Shown here one piece after another: positions 1-11,500 of a stretch of 64,000 nucleotides of DNA. The translations under genes and the position numbers were made by a program. Every line of letters begins with the position of its first letter. Positions within the stretch are counted from its first letter, which is position 1. Source of the stretch: Pelobates cultripes (lineage: Eukaryota; Chordata; Amphibia; Anura; Pelobatidae). Below the pieces are notes generated by a model. It did no database searches. It saw only the letters and a program-made list of their open reading frames with translations, and had not been told where the DNA came from. The DNA lies in NCBI GenBank assembly GCA_933207985.1, contig OW240912.1, positions 111,750,147-111,814,146 of the forward strand, in the 5' to 3' direction.

Positions 1-724
1 TGGTAACAAAGCAAAGCCATACAATATATCAAATATATTAAAAAAAAGTAGGGAGGTGTGCCTATTAGATTGTTAGTCCTACTGTACCCCCATTTAATTA
101 TTACTAAGAATCCAAGTAACCATTGGCCATCAATCTCTATTCTCTAGGGGCAAATACATCTTAAAAAAAAACAAAACAAAAAAAAAAACTGAATGAAAGG
201 GAGGATATTACTAGGATAAATTAGTTAATCTAACTTCAAATTGTTTTCTTTTACTATCATGACATAGATACTACACCTCCGTCCCACTCCCAAACCCCAG
301 ATTGCTGTCCTAGGAAAAAAAAGGTAAACCTTAACTTGTTGACCTCCTTGAGAATATTGCTTTTTGTTTAAACTTACATCACAGGTGCTTGCAAAGTCCT
401 TCCCTTCAGTTCCCCCCATTGCTGGTGATGTGGAAAAAAAAGTATGGAACATTCCACATGTGATGGTGATTATAAAGCTATTGTGGAGTGTGGATGCAGA
501 TCCATGGCCTGGAAAACATATTTATTAATCATTTACAGGGATATCTCTCTACTATAGTGACCAAAACAACTTTATTCTCACAGCTCAGTTCCCTGTAATT
601 TAGGCGTTAAATCACTATGTTTATGCAGCTCTCACCTATGACCTACACAGCCTTCCTAAACACGTCCTATAAAGACAGTTCTAATGTTTAAACGTCTTCT
701 ATTGCACATTCTGTTTAATTTAGT
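1..724. other. AT-rich non-coding DNA
   Basis: Low-complexity AT-rich sequence with A-runs and stops in all frames. I see no coding motif, repeat boundary or RNA structure here. Confidence 0.5.
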
Positions 725-960
725 GGCTGAGAGTGAGCTTGTGTGTGTATGTGAGTAAGCTTGTCTGTCAGGAGCATGTGTGAGTGTGCTTTTTATTAAT
801 GCACATGTGTGTTTCAGTGAACTTGTGTGTAGAGCGTTTGCGTTAGTGAGCTTGTCTGTAGTGAGCAAGTGTCAGTGATCTTGTTGGTAGTGAGCACGTT
901 TGTGTCAGTGAGCTTGTCTCTAGTGAGCATGTGTCAATGAGCTTGTCTATAGTGAGCATC
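725..960. repeat. GT-rich minisatellite
   Basis: Imperfect tandem repetition of about 28-32 bases built from 'gtgagcttgtctgta' and 'gtgagcatgtgtcagt', roughly seven rounds. Open frames across it are artefacts of the repeat. Confidence 0.7.
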
Positions 961-3440
961 TCAAAGAGTCAACTGCTCTCCAGTCTGACTGACAAACAAC
1001 TGGAAAAGCAGTTGCGAGTAGCAACATCATTAATTCCAGCTATCAACACACGCTTTGCCAAAGAGAAGCAGTTCCAGCCATCATATTAGGGGAGTTAATC
1101 ATATTTTTGACCAAATATTGCAGGCTAATTTTTTTAAGTTGATAATTTTGTATGGCCTGTGAATGATGTTATAAGTATCCAAATGGCCTTTGGCAGAAAA
1201 AAGATTCCTCACACCTAATTTAGAGTATAAGCAGATTTCATAGGCAACATTTCCAAACCTTCGTGATCTTAGATGATTAGACTTGGAGATTTGTTTCGAG
1301 CTGTAATTTGTCCGAATTTGGTTTGATCAGGTGATCGGATGAATTTCCAAACTCCAAGACCAAAATATACCTAATCACTAACCAAATGAAACGTGCAATT
1401 GCCAAGCATGCTAATGTCGATCTGTGATTCTTACTTCAGTACGTGGCACAAAAAAAATAATTAATTGATGGGAAATAGACAATTGATGGTTAGAGGACAG
1501 TTACTCAATTTAACAAATATATTAAGTATAAATATAGATCTTTTCTTTTTTTTACTGCTCCTCCTGTTTTTCCTTCGATTGGTTATTTTTTTCTTGCTTG
1601 ATTTGTGAACCAGTTGTGAACTAGTTATTTAAAAAAATAAAAATGAAATGATTATGCACAGCATAATAATTCTGAGTGATTATGCAGATTTTCCCACTTC
1701 TTTTTTTAATACATATGAAAGCTCGTATGAATTGGTCACTTTTCAATATCCTATTGACGACATTAACCGCTTCTAAAATTGTCCTGTCTCAAAAGGTTTT
1801 TAAGTGTGAGCCATGGAAAATCACTAACAACATTTCTTGTAATTACCGTAACCCAAATCTCAATTCACAGCAATTTCTAGTCATTACGCTGTTATATTAA
1901 ATCAGCTTTACTAATTGTTTTCTGACTTGTCTAAAATTCCCATTGGAGATAAATTAGAGACAACCTAAGTAGGGTAGATCCTTTCTCTGGTTACTAGGAT
2001 ATTTAAGAGTTGAAATAAACCATCTCATCTGCTTAGTTACTGAATCATCTCCCTCCAATTATTAGCAAAAGTTACGTGTAAAATATCTGTTTTAAATGAT
2101 CATTGAACTTTTAGCGAATGCAGCCAACAGGTATTAATATGAAATAAACGACAAGTGTATTATTTTCTTTGCGTGCTTCAAAGCCGTGGATTTCAAAGTG
2201 ATTGAATTTATGAATGTAGAATCTAAAAATGGAAGACTGCAGATGCATGTAGCATTGTTTGTAGCTGTCGATGATCACCATGACTACTCTGATAAATTAA
2301 CGATCATTGAGGCATAGAACATGGACGTAGCTGGTTTAAAACCAATTCAAAGAAAAGTTTGTTTTGTTCAAAAGATGTTCAAACTGTCAAGATAAAAAGG
2401 AACATCTTATTAGACAACATTAATGTATTATTATTTAATTTGCTGTATCGGGTAACAATATAGACTACTTTGTGGATCAAAAGGGAAGTCATCGTCTACG
2501 GAGAAACAAACGCCATTCTGTTTTGTGGAGTAGAACATCCCCTAAGATACATTGTTATGTTTCCTTGGTGTTGAATATATACCTCTGTGATTGGTAATTT
2601 TAGGAATACCTAAAATTGTTAATTGGGCCACTGTACCCACTTTTCCTTTTTTAATTTGTTTATTTATCCTTTATAGAATTATTGGGAAGATGATACATTT
2701 TAGAGACTGTACGGTAACCCATACCCTGCAATATGTCACAAATATTCTAAAATATAGCACAGATAAAAAAAATAATTTTATTGTCTCATAAAGTAGGATG
2801 GAAAAAAAAGGTAAGTAAAAACAGTAAAAACACCTACTTATGTGTATTTTTTGAACAACCTAGAGTTACAGTGAATTTTTCATCTTAGCTAGTTTCTGCC
2901 TTTGTGAATTACCTTGTGTGTGTGTATATATGCACACATTATATACATTTATACATTATTAGTGTACCTAGGTTACTAGGCACAAAGGCACCAAGAATGT
3001 GAATGTATGCTCCCTACCCCCGGCCCCCAGACATATATAATTGTTGTTATTTTTTGTGTTGCTCTGCACCCACCTCATCTATTCTTGTCTGATATATGCA
3101 TCACAGGAAATGACCCTGCATCACAGGCCTCTTCCTATCATATCTCTGACATTGTGCACAGATACATCCCTATATTTAGCTAAATGGATTACGACCATGA
3201 AAGACATTATTGAAATAAATGCATTTATTCACTTAAAATTTTACTTAAGTGTGTTTATTTGCAATATTTGCATTAGGTCATTTTAAATATTTATATTTCT
3301 TTTTGTTCTGTCCTGTTCTGGGTTGCCTGTATTTTGTCTAAATACTGAGAATAAAAGTGAAGTTTTATCTCAATTTCAGAGTTGCTATTTGAGAAATCCA
3401 ATTTTATTCTTTAATTCTTCATTTCTTGTGTGTTTACAAC
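961..3440. other. Non-coding, intron-like AT-rich DNA
   Basis: No coding domain or clear transposon end is visible. It contains short A/T runs and a small TG/TA microsatellite near 2920-2950. It looks like intergenic or intronic vertebrate sequence. Confidence 0.5.
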
Positions 3441-3442
3441 AG

Positions 3443-3475
3443 CAGATGAGTGGAGTCCAGCGGGAGGTGCTTGGG
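3443..3475 (+). CDS. possible short first coding exon of a LYR-motif protein (speculative)
   Basis: A pyrimidine-rich tract (3400-3440) ends in AG at 3441-3442, followed by CAG-ATG at 3443-3448. A consensus donor GTAAGC starts at 3476. The 30 bases from the ATG at 3446 encode MSGVQREVLG and end in phase 0. The start of LYR-family mitochondrial proteins such as LYRM1 has a similar 'R/QREVLG' stretch just before the LYR tripeptide, so the next exon would be expected to begin with LYR. I did not find that exon in the window. What is seen is only a good acceptor, a good donor and ten plausible codons. Chance matches of this size occur in 64 kb, so this is a weak call. Confidence 0.2.
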
Positions 3476-3481
3476 GTAAGC

Positions 3482-4984
3482 AACTTCTTTCTTTTTAGTG
3501 TTGAGTAGGAGCATTAGCAGGCCTGGAGCAGTATGTCAGGACTGTTCTCAATGTCACTCCTGCACACTAATCTCTCTGGAGAAGATTCCTCTTCTTGGTT
3601 CCATTGGTCCTCGTTGGCCAAATTTTACTCACTTTTTTTCCTTTGGCCTTTAACGCCACTTCTGTTCCTAACTAGATTTTTCTCCCCCTCCCTTTTCCTT
3701 CTCACTCTCCCTCTCTTATATTTTCTAAATGCTTTTTTTTTGTATTATTATCCCTTCCATTCTTTTTGAGCAGAGGCTTGGATTGCAGCAGTGTGGAACG
3801 TGATAGTCAAATACTGCCATACCTATAATACATATTCTCCAACTTTATGGTATTATTAAGTACACTTCTGAATGAGCGAGAATTATCATTATGTTTTTAT
3901 ATTTTCCTTCTCTTTATTTTTTCCTGTAACTTCTGTTTTCTGTTCTTATATCTGTACTGAATGGTATATTATCAAACTAAATGGGAGGAGGGGTGCTTGG
4001 ACACTATGCTGGGGGTCACGGTTGGCTCAGAAGATGCAATCTTTACAACCCATCCTACAGGCATTACATCTGAACAGAGCTCCTGTTTGACACCCCCTCC
4101 TTGGCAGGGATCCACTATGGTCCATGTATCTGTCTGCAGTCCACGCACCTGGGTGAAACACTGCCGCCTGGGATCCTAAGGATTCCCCTTAGTACCAGTT
4201 AGAGGGGCCTGTGGACATTGGGAACTGGTTCCCATTACTGCCTGGAGCTGCAGTGATGCCGCAAGACCCCTGAACCTCCTCCAGTACATATCTGGACTCT
4301 GCCTGACTGTCACAGGCATAGGTTGATGGGGCTGCACTCACGGGGAAACCTGCTCTGAGAAAATAAGAGGCTATCGCCCTTGATTTATTATCACTGTCTT
4401 TTGCATACATTTAGCCACTGCTAGCAGCATAATTCCAATTTGCTCCTTCATTGCACATCCCTCTTAGGGTGGCCATCTGAGGCCCAGAATACCTACTTTT
4501 TGGTGGGATTCTCCTCCTGTACACTCTCTTGTGATGTCAGTAAACCTAGTTGACAACCCTTTATTTTCTCTTCTGTCCTGACTCACACTTATGTTTTTCC
4601 TTAGCTTACCCTATGAAATCAGCATGCATTGTTGAACTACATTTTATTTTATTTTAAAATAGTGCAATTTCCTTACATGCCATCTCTATGTAACAACGTG
4701 TATAAAAATGTATGCTTGTTTGTGCCATTGTGGCATCATAAGCATGTCTGTAATTGCCCTTATTACAAATTAAAGAGTGTAAAAAAATAAAAAATAAAAC
4801 AATCACGCTGAATGGGAGATGGAAACTGGTTTTATTCTCTGTGGTTTTTTTTTCATTTCAATAATACCTTATTCAATTCAAATATGCGTATTGGGAATAT
4901 GAATACAGGTTCATTGGTTATGTATTATCAAACCTAGGTTAATCATAGCATAGAGAAATAAGGCAGTGAGGTTATTTAGAGATC
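3482..4984. other. Non-coding sequence, nothing recognised
   Basis: Pyrimidine-rich at 3590-3770 and somewhat more GC-balanced at 3990-4400. Short frames in the latter part show no recognisable domain and no supporting splice sites. Confidence 0.45.
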
Positions 4985-5155
4985 ATAAAGACTGGAAGCT
5001 CGTTCGAGCAGGGTCCTCATCAAACTGTTGTTCCTGTAATGTTTTGTCTCATTTATTGTTAAATTACCACTTTTTATAATATTGTACAGTGCTGCAGTCT
5101 AAGTTGGTGCTATATAAATGCCACAAATAATAATACTACTACTAATAAAAAAAAG
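4985..5155 (+). repeat. retroposon 3' end (CR1/SINE-like tail)
   Basis: The stretch runs from 'ctggaagctcgttcgagcag' through 'gtacagtgctgcagt' and 'ggtgctatataaatg' to an AAT/ACT-rich simple tail. This arrangement is a very common 3' end of short vertebrate retroposons, widespread in frogs. The tail is on the plus strand, so the element points right. The exact family cannot be fixed by eye. Confidence 0.5.
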
Positions 5156-5559
5156 TAATTAGGATTTGGTTAAAGGGACACATTAAGATGTGCTGCAATT
5201 CAGTTTTTCAATATATTACAATGCTGTGTTTCTGCTTATTTTTGTTGATTGATAGCAGTCATGAAAAACTTGGACCCACTGATTGGTTTAAGGTATTTGG
5301 CAAAGAAATACGCTAGAGGTCTTGTCAATAAGTAACACCCAAAAGTGGCATGGAACAGAATAGTACACTGAGAACTGTGGATTAACATACTACTACTCTT
5401 GACTTTAGTTTGTTCTTGCAGTCTTCCTAACCTACAGCAGATGGTAAACTGAGGAGAAATTAAGCTTAACTCTTAGAATGTGTCAACCTTTTTGGAACCT
5501 GGGCACAATCTTCCACTGTCAGAAATGATATGTTTGGGGTACTGTTGATGTGAACATTT

Positions 5560-6360
5560 TCAAAAAAGCAATATATCTGCATGAGGGGTACGGTTATACT
5601 CGGGAGACTTCGCTGAACACAAATATTAGTGTTTCAAAACAGTAGAACATATTACAACAATTATATCATCCGTGTAAGTGCCATTTGTGTGTGAAAAATG
5701 CAAAAAATTTCACTTTCACTGACGATATCATAGTTGTAATACAGTTTACACAAATATTTGTGTTCAGCGAAGTCTTCCGAGTAAAACAATACCCCCCATG
5801 AACAGGTTTTATGGTGTCTTGGAAAGTTACAGGGTTAAATATAGTGCTAGCAAATTCAAATATATGTGTGTGTATAAATATATATATATAATTTTTTTAT
5901 ATAATTTTTTAAAATTATTTTTATTTTTCTATATGTATATATATATAGTGATATTTGTATATACTTATGTATATAGATATATATATTATTTTGTTCTACG
6001 TGTATTTTGATATCAATATATATATTAATATCAAAATACAGTTACAACGAAATTACACACATATATATATATATATATTGATATCAAAATATACGTAATA
6101 CAAAATAATATATATCTTATTTGTCATAATATTTCAAAACTTTATGCAAAAATATTGAATCATTTGAAAAGCTTATCCAACAATATTAAATCGAGGCCAA
6201 GCAACAATAAAATGTTGGATATTGTAATTAATTTAAGGCTAGAAGGAGTTGAATAGGAATTATGTGCACTAATTATTTTTTTTAAAACCTTTATTGAAGC
6301 TTAATTATTTGTGCATGGTAACAGAGGAATAAGAAAGAATATCAGAGATATATATATATA

Positions 6361-6393
<33 letters not shown>

Positions 6394-6588
6394 ACATACC
6401 GGTATTTACATATTTATTTATTTTATATTATATATAAATATATATAATTATATATATATTTAATTAATTTTATTCTACGTGTATTCTGATATTAATATAT
6501 AGATAATTATTTATATATTAATATTAAAATACACTTAGACAGTGTAAGTGTATATACTTAGATCATATATATATATATATATACATAA

Positions 6589-6623
<35 letters not shown>

Positions 6624-6848
6624 CTAAGTATATATTTCACTTTAAACTGTGTTTTAACTTTTTTTTTTTTACATTTTACAGGCAGCAGGGGGAGTACCTG
6701 TAATTACCCCCCACCGCGATCGCCGGCGTGGGATCGCCGGCGAGCGTGTAAGTAAATAGGACGGCTGGGACATGCTGTGCCGCCCACCGGAGTTTAGAGC
6801 CGAGACGTCAAGGACGGTTTAGCACGCCTGCCGTCCTTAAGGGGTTAA
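5560..6848 (+). repeat. long AT-rich interspersed repeat ending in GGGGTTAA
   Basis: It ends at 6848 with 'ccttaaggggttaa', preceded by a GC-rich block (6680-6840). That block is preceded by almost 800 bases of TA-rich DNA. The same kind of end occurs inverted at 37644 (TTAACCCCTTAAG) and direct at 53957, so it is a dispersed family. A 21-base inverted pair sits near its left part ('cttcgctgaacacaaatatt' near 5607 and its complement near 5750-5772). TTAA-ended DNA transposon (Kolobok or piggyBac type) is my guess; the left boundary is uncertain. Confidence 0.45.
5875..6640. repeat. (TA)n-rich low-complexity tract
   Basis: Long runs of alternating TA with palindromic 'gatatcaatatatat' segments, including (TA)n near 6058-6078, 6348-6360 and 6563-6620. 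Confidence 0.8.
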
Positions 6849-6870
6849 AATATATCATATAGAAAAAATT

Positions 6871-6901
<31 letters not shown>

Positions 6902-6977
6902 AATTAAGTGGTTGAAAAGAAACAAGATACACATCTCAAACATCTCAAATAACCTTAGTAGTAATTTAGTAATACAG

Positions 6978-8830
6978 CTAATGTATGTGTGGGATGGTAA
7001 AGGGTAAGTAAAGGGGAGAGTGTTGGGTGAGAGAAGTAATAGAAGTTGAGCAGAAGAGAAGAAAGGGGTTGGACAAGGAGAGGGGAAAAATGGATGGGAT
7101 TTGGACAGCTGGCCCACACGCAATGTAAATGTGGTTATCCCAAAGTGAACTGTTTATGTCTTGTCTACCTTCAGGACAAACATTGTGTCCAAAAAACCAC
7201 ACTGCATTGTATTGTTGTAATCTACCTCTGGATGAAGCAATCAGTTCATCTATTGAACATATGTCTTCTTCTCTTGCAATCCAGTCCCTGATCGTGGGCA
7301 TGGAACTCTGCCTCCAGGAACCTGGTATGAGACTGTGGGTGGCACTGATCAAAAACGGGAGCACTGACCTTCGGTAAAGTATATTGGATATCTGAGACAC
7401 ATACACACACCTTGAAACACACTGACACATAAACACACCTTATAACACACATACAAATACACACACTGGCACATAGACACACTCAGATACACACATCAAC
7501 GCAATTCCAGGCTCCCTTGTTTTTTGAGTCTTATGAGGATATTGTACCTGAAGTGTGACAAATTAATTTAAAGAAGTCATGGGGTATTTATTCAAGCAAG
7601 GTTTTTTACACACATTCGCGCAAAAGGGTTGGAGTACAATGCAGAAATGAAAGCCAGCATATTAGGACCCAAGCCAATCCATCATAGCACTGCAAAGAGG
7701 AAGGACCAATCTACCCTGCTGACCGCGTTCTTTGCATCTGTCGATATAAAAAGCGACGAATCCCTAACTTTAGAAGCTGCATATACCAAATTGAGCTCTC
7801 TGATAGTGTTGTTGTGTCCCTCCCTAAGACAAAACCCATCTGATCTGGGTGTCAAGTAAATGTGGCTGTAAGCGGAGTTCCAAAATCTTTGCAAACAACT
7901 GCAGGTCACATTCAACAGGGAGATCGGTCGGTAGCTGTGGCACAGCGAAAGATTCTTCCCCTCCTTGGTTAGCACCACAATATGTGCCTGGAGGGTAACT
8001 TAGTGTAGGGAGTCACCTGTTTGAAAAATATTCAATATGCAAAGAAGATTAATATTGATTCCGGTAAGGAGTTGGATATGTTATTGGTGGTGAATTGTTA
8101 TCGGGTCCTTAATCAATGATTCCTTAGGTCTCCAGTTCCACGTTCCCTTATGAGGGGTGAGAGAGGTGATTGAAATTTTGACTGGATTGTTGTCGGACCA
8201 TGACGAAAGGCCTATGTTGGCTGCCTGCAGGTTGGCTAGATGTCTATGTGATAGAAAAAGAAAGTCCATCCAAGAATACGAGTTGTGGGGGAGAGTAGAA
8301 TAGGTAGTCCCTATCGGTTGGCTTCAATGTTCACTAGCATTCTATGAGTTGAAAATCATGATGGAGAGTTCTAACCCTGCAAGGCATATGGCCAGGCAGA
8401 TGTGATACACCTGACAAAGTTTCAGCCCTTGGGTCAAGAGGTATATTCAGATCACAGCCCTCAATGAGAGATTCTAAAAGACGGAGTGTCCTAGTAGGGA
8501 AAGGCCTTGCCCTTTGTTTAGGAGAATTTTTTTTGCAAATGTATAAGTGGTGTTGTTTTATCTTCCCTTTTACAAAGAGATACCTGCCTTCTGTGTCTGC
8601 CATCTTGGCCATGACTTGGAAGGAATGTCTGAGAATAGGATTGCTACTCCCATGGTTTTAGCCTCTGGGTTATTTGGAAAAAATCCAGTAGGGTAATACC
8701 TATCTGAAAAATGGGGAGCATTGGAGTAAAAAAAATGTGTTTCGTGTTAAAAAGGCATAGATGCACGCAGATCTCTAAGCTCTCTCAGCATCCCAGCTCG
8801 CTTGCGGGGGAGTTGTGGCCTCATGCATTA
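6978..8830 (-). pseudogene. L1-like ORF2 fragments (EN, RT, C-terminal), decayed
   Basis: On the minus strand three pieces of one L1 ORF2 lie in the correct order. At 8830-8081 is apurinic endonuclease, with 'ADTEGRYLFVKGKI', 'CDLNIPLDP' and 'LSSWSDNNPVKI'. At 7978-7682 is reverse transcriptase, with 'SYRPISLLNV' and the degraded motif-A region 'TDAKNAVSRVDW'. At 7375-7130 is the C-terminal region, with 'SLIPGSWRQSSMPTIRDWI'. Internal deletions removed the RT core, including the FADD box, and a CA microsatellite sits between the last two pieces. Full-length L1 ORF2 is over 1,200 residues, so about two thirds is missing. It is non-functional. Its 5' side abuts the DIRS element that begins near 8917. 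Confidence 0.75.
7395..7500. repeat. (CA)n-type microsatellite
   Basis: Imperfect repeats of 'acacacaccttgaaacacac' type inside the decayed L1. It creates spurious cysteine/valine-rich frames on the minus strand. Confidence 0.75.
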
Positions 8831-8960
8831 ATTGTATAGATTGTTAGAGCTTTCAGGTTAGGAGCCATGTTAAAGACATGTCAATAATCAGGGAATTGGG
8901 AGAAAAATGGAAGAGAAAAAATTGAAGATTATGCTAGCGTTAGTGTACTTATAATCTTAA

Positions 8961-9286
8961 TTTTATCTGCCGTCACATTCTATGGGTTGGTTGCCCCTTA
9001 TTCTGACCTTGGACTCTCCCATCTCAACTCCGGAGGCACCTCTTCATTGCTAGTTATTTTATAGATAACATACACTCCATCCCCTACATCCTCCCTTACT
9101 CTTCCTTCCTACTCGTTTTACGCCGCATTCTACTTAATTTTACAACATGACAGGAGGCGAGTATTTTGCATAAACTCTCTTTACTAACTCCACACAGCAG
9201 TAAAGAAAAGTGAAAACATTAACCAATCAAAAATGCAGTAGGAGGTATAATATTCACAGTGATGAGGCTCCTCCCCCTCTTTCGAA
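8961..9286 (-). repeat. DIRS inverted terminal repeat, 3' copy
   Basis: It pairs with 14885-15211 in inverted orientation along its full length of about 326 bases, with few mismatches. The two copies differ at the segment after 'acatgacaggagg': here it reads 'cgagtattttgca', in the other copy 'cttcatattttgca'. Both variants recur side by side in the internal junction region. Confidence 0.85.
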
Positions 9287-9699
9287 AGCGACATCAGAAA
9301 CAAGTTCCCCCCAAAAAAGGACCAAAGTCTTGTAACGTGCACCAACGGGTGACTTTCCAAATGAGCAGTTCTAGAGGCCGGAAGATGGTCCAAACGTGTC
9401 CATCCTGAGCGTGAGCTGCAATGTCTTGAAGTTATGCTGAAAAAGAACGTGGAAAAGGTTAGGTACCGATCTGGCAACTGTGTGCAGTAATGAAAATAGA
9501 CCCAACATAAATTCCACTGAAAAGTTGTAAAATTCATAACAGAATGACCATAACCAATAACAGAGACATAAATAAATCTGGTTCGAACAAGATCTCCTGC
9601 AGAGTGAGTAGGAAGATAGTAGAAGGAGTGAATACCCAGAGTGTAGATATACTTACGTGAGAGCGTATCCCTCGAGGGTGTGGAGGGCGGGAAAATACT
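9287..9699 (-). other. DIRS 3' non-coding spacer
   Basis: Lies between the 3' terminal repeat and the junction region. No coding motif is seen; short frames are chance. Confidence 0.5.
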
Positions 9700-9795
9700 C
9701 GCCTCCTGTCATTACTAAAATTAAGATTATAAATACACTAACGCTAGCATAATCTTCAATTTTACAACATGACAGGAGGCTTCATATTTTGCATT
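9700..9795 (-). repeat. DIRS internal complementary (circle-junction) region
   Basis: The left part ('tactcgcctcctgtcat') is the complement of the 3' terminal repeat variant. The right part ('acatgacaggaggcttcat') is the complement of the 5' variant. Between them lie about 50 bases, 'tactaaaattaagattat' through 'agcataatcttcaatttt', whose complement reappears at 8917-8965. Joining of two different terminal repeats around a junction is what the DIRS replication model predicts for the circular DNA intermediate. Confidence 0.8.
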
Positions 9796-9799
9796 TTTA

Positions 9800-10770
9800 A
9801 TGCTGATGAAAGAGAGACGCGGCTGCCCCCGAGTTCGGGCGGAACTAGAAGGTCCGAAAGGTCGATTCGTGTGACCAGTCCGCGGCTCGTAGGATGTCTG
9901 CCAGCGATGCGCCTGCGGTGAAAGCCGACAAGGCCGCCGCTCCGCGTACGGAGTGGGCACCGAAGGTCTCTTCCACTCCAGAGACAGGATCCATCGTACC
10001 CATCTGGTGAGGGTGGTAGTAGAGACGGGTACATGAGGTCTAACGTAAGACACCAATAGTTGGCCCGAAGATGAGACCCGAAGTAGGGATGTGACCTGTA
10101 CGTATCGACGCAGAGTAGAAACCACGCAAAGCAGCGGTTCCGTAGGGAAAAAGGGGTAGAAGACCGACGAGGAATCCGATTTCGTACGACGTGACACTTG
10201 GAAGGTAACTCCCTCGGGGGAGACCGAAAAGGCGTCAATGTCGAATGCCCGCACGTCCGATACTCTGCGGAACGAGACAAGACAAAGTAGAAGTGTTAGT
10301 TTGGCCGACAATTGTCGAAGTGAGAGTCTGTCGTTATCTGGCCAGTCCCTGAGGAACTGTAGGACGACTTCCATGTCCCATAATCGGGTGTATTTGGGTT
10401 TGGGAGGCCTCTGGAGTCTGATGCCCCTGAGGAGACGGCATACCAGAGGATCTTTCCCGACAGGTACCCCCAGGACCAGAACATGAGCAGCCGAAATCGC
10501 AGAGCGTACAACGTTGAGGGATGGGTAAGACCGGCCCGCAGAGTATAGATGGGAGAGAAAGTTCAAGATGGCTGTCACAGGTGCCGTAAAGGGATCAAAG
10601 TTCCGCTCACTGCACCAAGCGGACCAGGAATTCCATGCTGCGAGATAGCATCGTCTGGTTCCTGGTGCCCATGAATCCCATAGGAGGTCTCGAGATGTCT
10701 GCGATAGGTCCTTGGTATGCCAGGCACCCCTGAAAGAGTCCAAGCTACTAGAGTGAGGCGGTCTTCCAAA
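9800..10770 (-). pseudogene. DIRS tyrosine recombinase, frameshifted with stop at nucleophile
   Basis: The N-terminal core-binding domain is recognisable in one minus-strand frame, with 'WAPGTRRCYLAAWNSWSAW' and 'YPSLNVVRSAISAAHV'. The first catalytic arginine region follows as 'LVSFRRVSDVRAFD'. Near 9985 the frame shifts. The catalytic second half (HxxR-type 'FGAHSVRGAAALSAF', then 'DWSHESTFRTF') continues in another frame. The codon where the nucleophilic tyrosine is expected, directly after TFRTF, is TAG at 9845-9847. Both defects should abolish recombination. The enzyme normally integrates the circular DNA intermediate without an integrase. Confidence 0.75.
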
Positions 10771-11500
10771 ACGAGGGGGTGGGGGTTCCCTCTCGGATCT
10801 GTGAGGAGTGTCGGGTAGGACGGTATGAGGAGAGGGTCCCTGTAGGATGACGTTAGAAGGTCCGGAAACCATGGTTGGCCCTGCCATAGGGGGGTGATGA
10901 GGAGCAGAGACCCGCGTTGCGTCTTCAGGTATTGTATCGTCCTTGCCACCATGGCGAATGGGGGAAAGGCATAAGCGCCCCTGGGCAGCCATGGTTGGAG
11001 AAACGCATCTACTGCCTTGCTCTCTGGATCTGGTAGCCAGCTGAAGTACTCGTCCGTCTGCCTGTTGTTCCGTGATGCGAAGAGGTCTAGGTGAAGGGGG
11101 CCCCTCCTGACCGAGAGGCGATGGAAGATCGTCGGGTTCAGTCTCCAGTCGCTGCTGTCCCGCCAGTGGCGAGAGAACCAGTCCGCTGTTAGGTTCGTTT
11201 CGCCCGGGAGATATTCTGCCATGAGGGAGATTTTCCGGGGTAGGCAAAACTCTAATATTTCTTTCGTAATCTCTGAGAGGAGTCTGGACTGGGCCCCTCC
11301 CAGTCTGTTGATGTAACGGACCGCTGAGACGTTGTCCATCCGGAGGAGGATGCAGCAATTCGTCCGGTCTCTCGCTAGGCTGTGGATTGCAAACGACCCC
11401 GCTAGGAGTTCTAGGTAGTTGATGTGGAGGTTGAGTTCCTGGGACGTCCAAGTACCTCCCGTCGAACTGCCTTCGGGCGTGTTCCCGAAGATGGCTCAGC
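10575..11500 (-). pseudogene. DIRS RNase H and downstream methyltransferase-like region
   Basis: One minus-strand frame holds 'MDNVSAVRYINRLGG', the RNase H-like motif of DIRS pol, followed by 'YLPGETNLTADWFSRHW'. Next comes a conserved segment with 'LHLDLFASRNNRQTDEYFSW' and 'AYAFPPFAMVARTIQYL'. In other DIRS-like elements the region after RNase H is described as related to Dam-type methyltransferases; the FPPF box is compatible with that, but I cannot prove it. The frame opens about 250 codons and then overlaps the recombinase frame, as usual in DIRS elements. Confidence 0.65.

Noticed and set aside
7682..8612. A second independent host gene next to the DIRS element
   Set aside because: The peptides match L1 endonuclease and RT boxes in proper order, so this is LINE debris.
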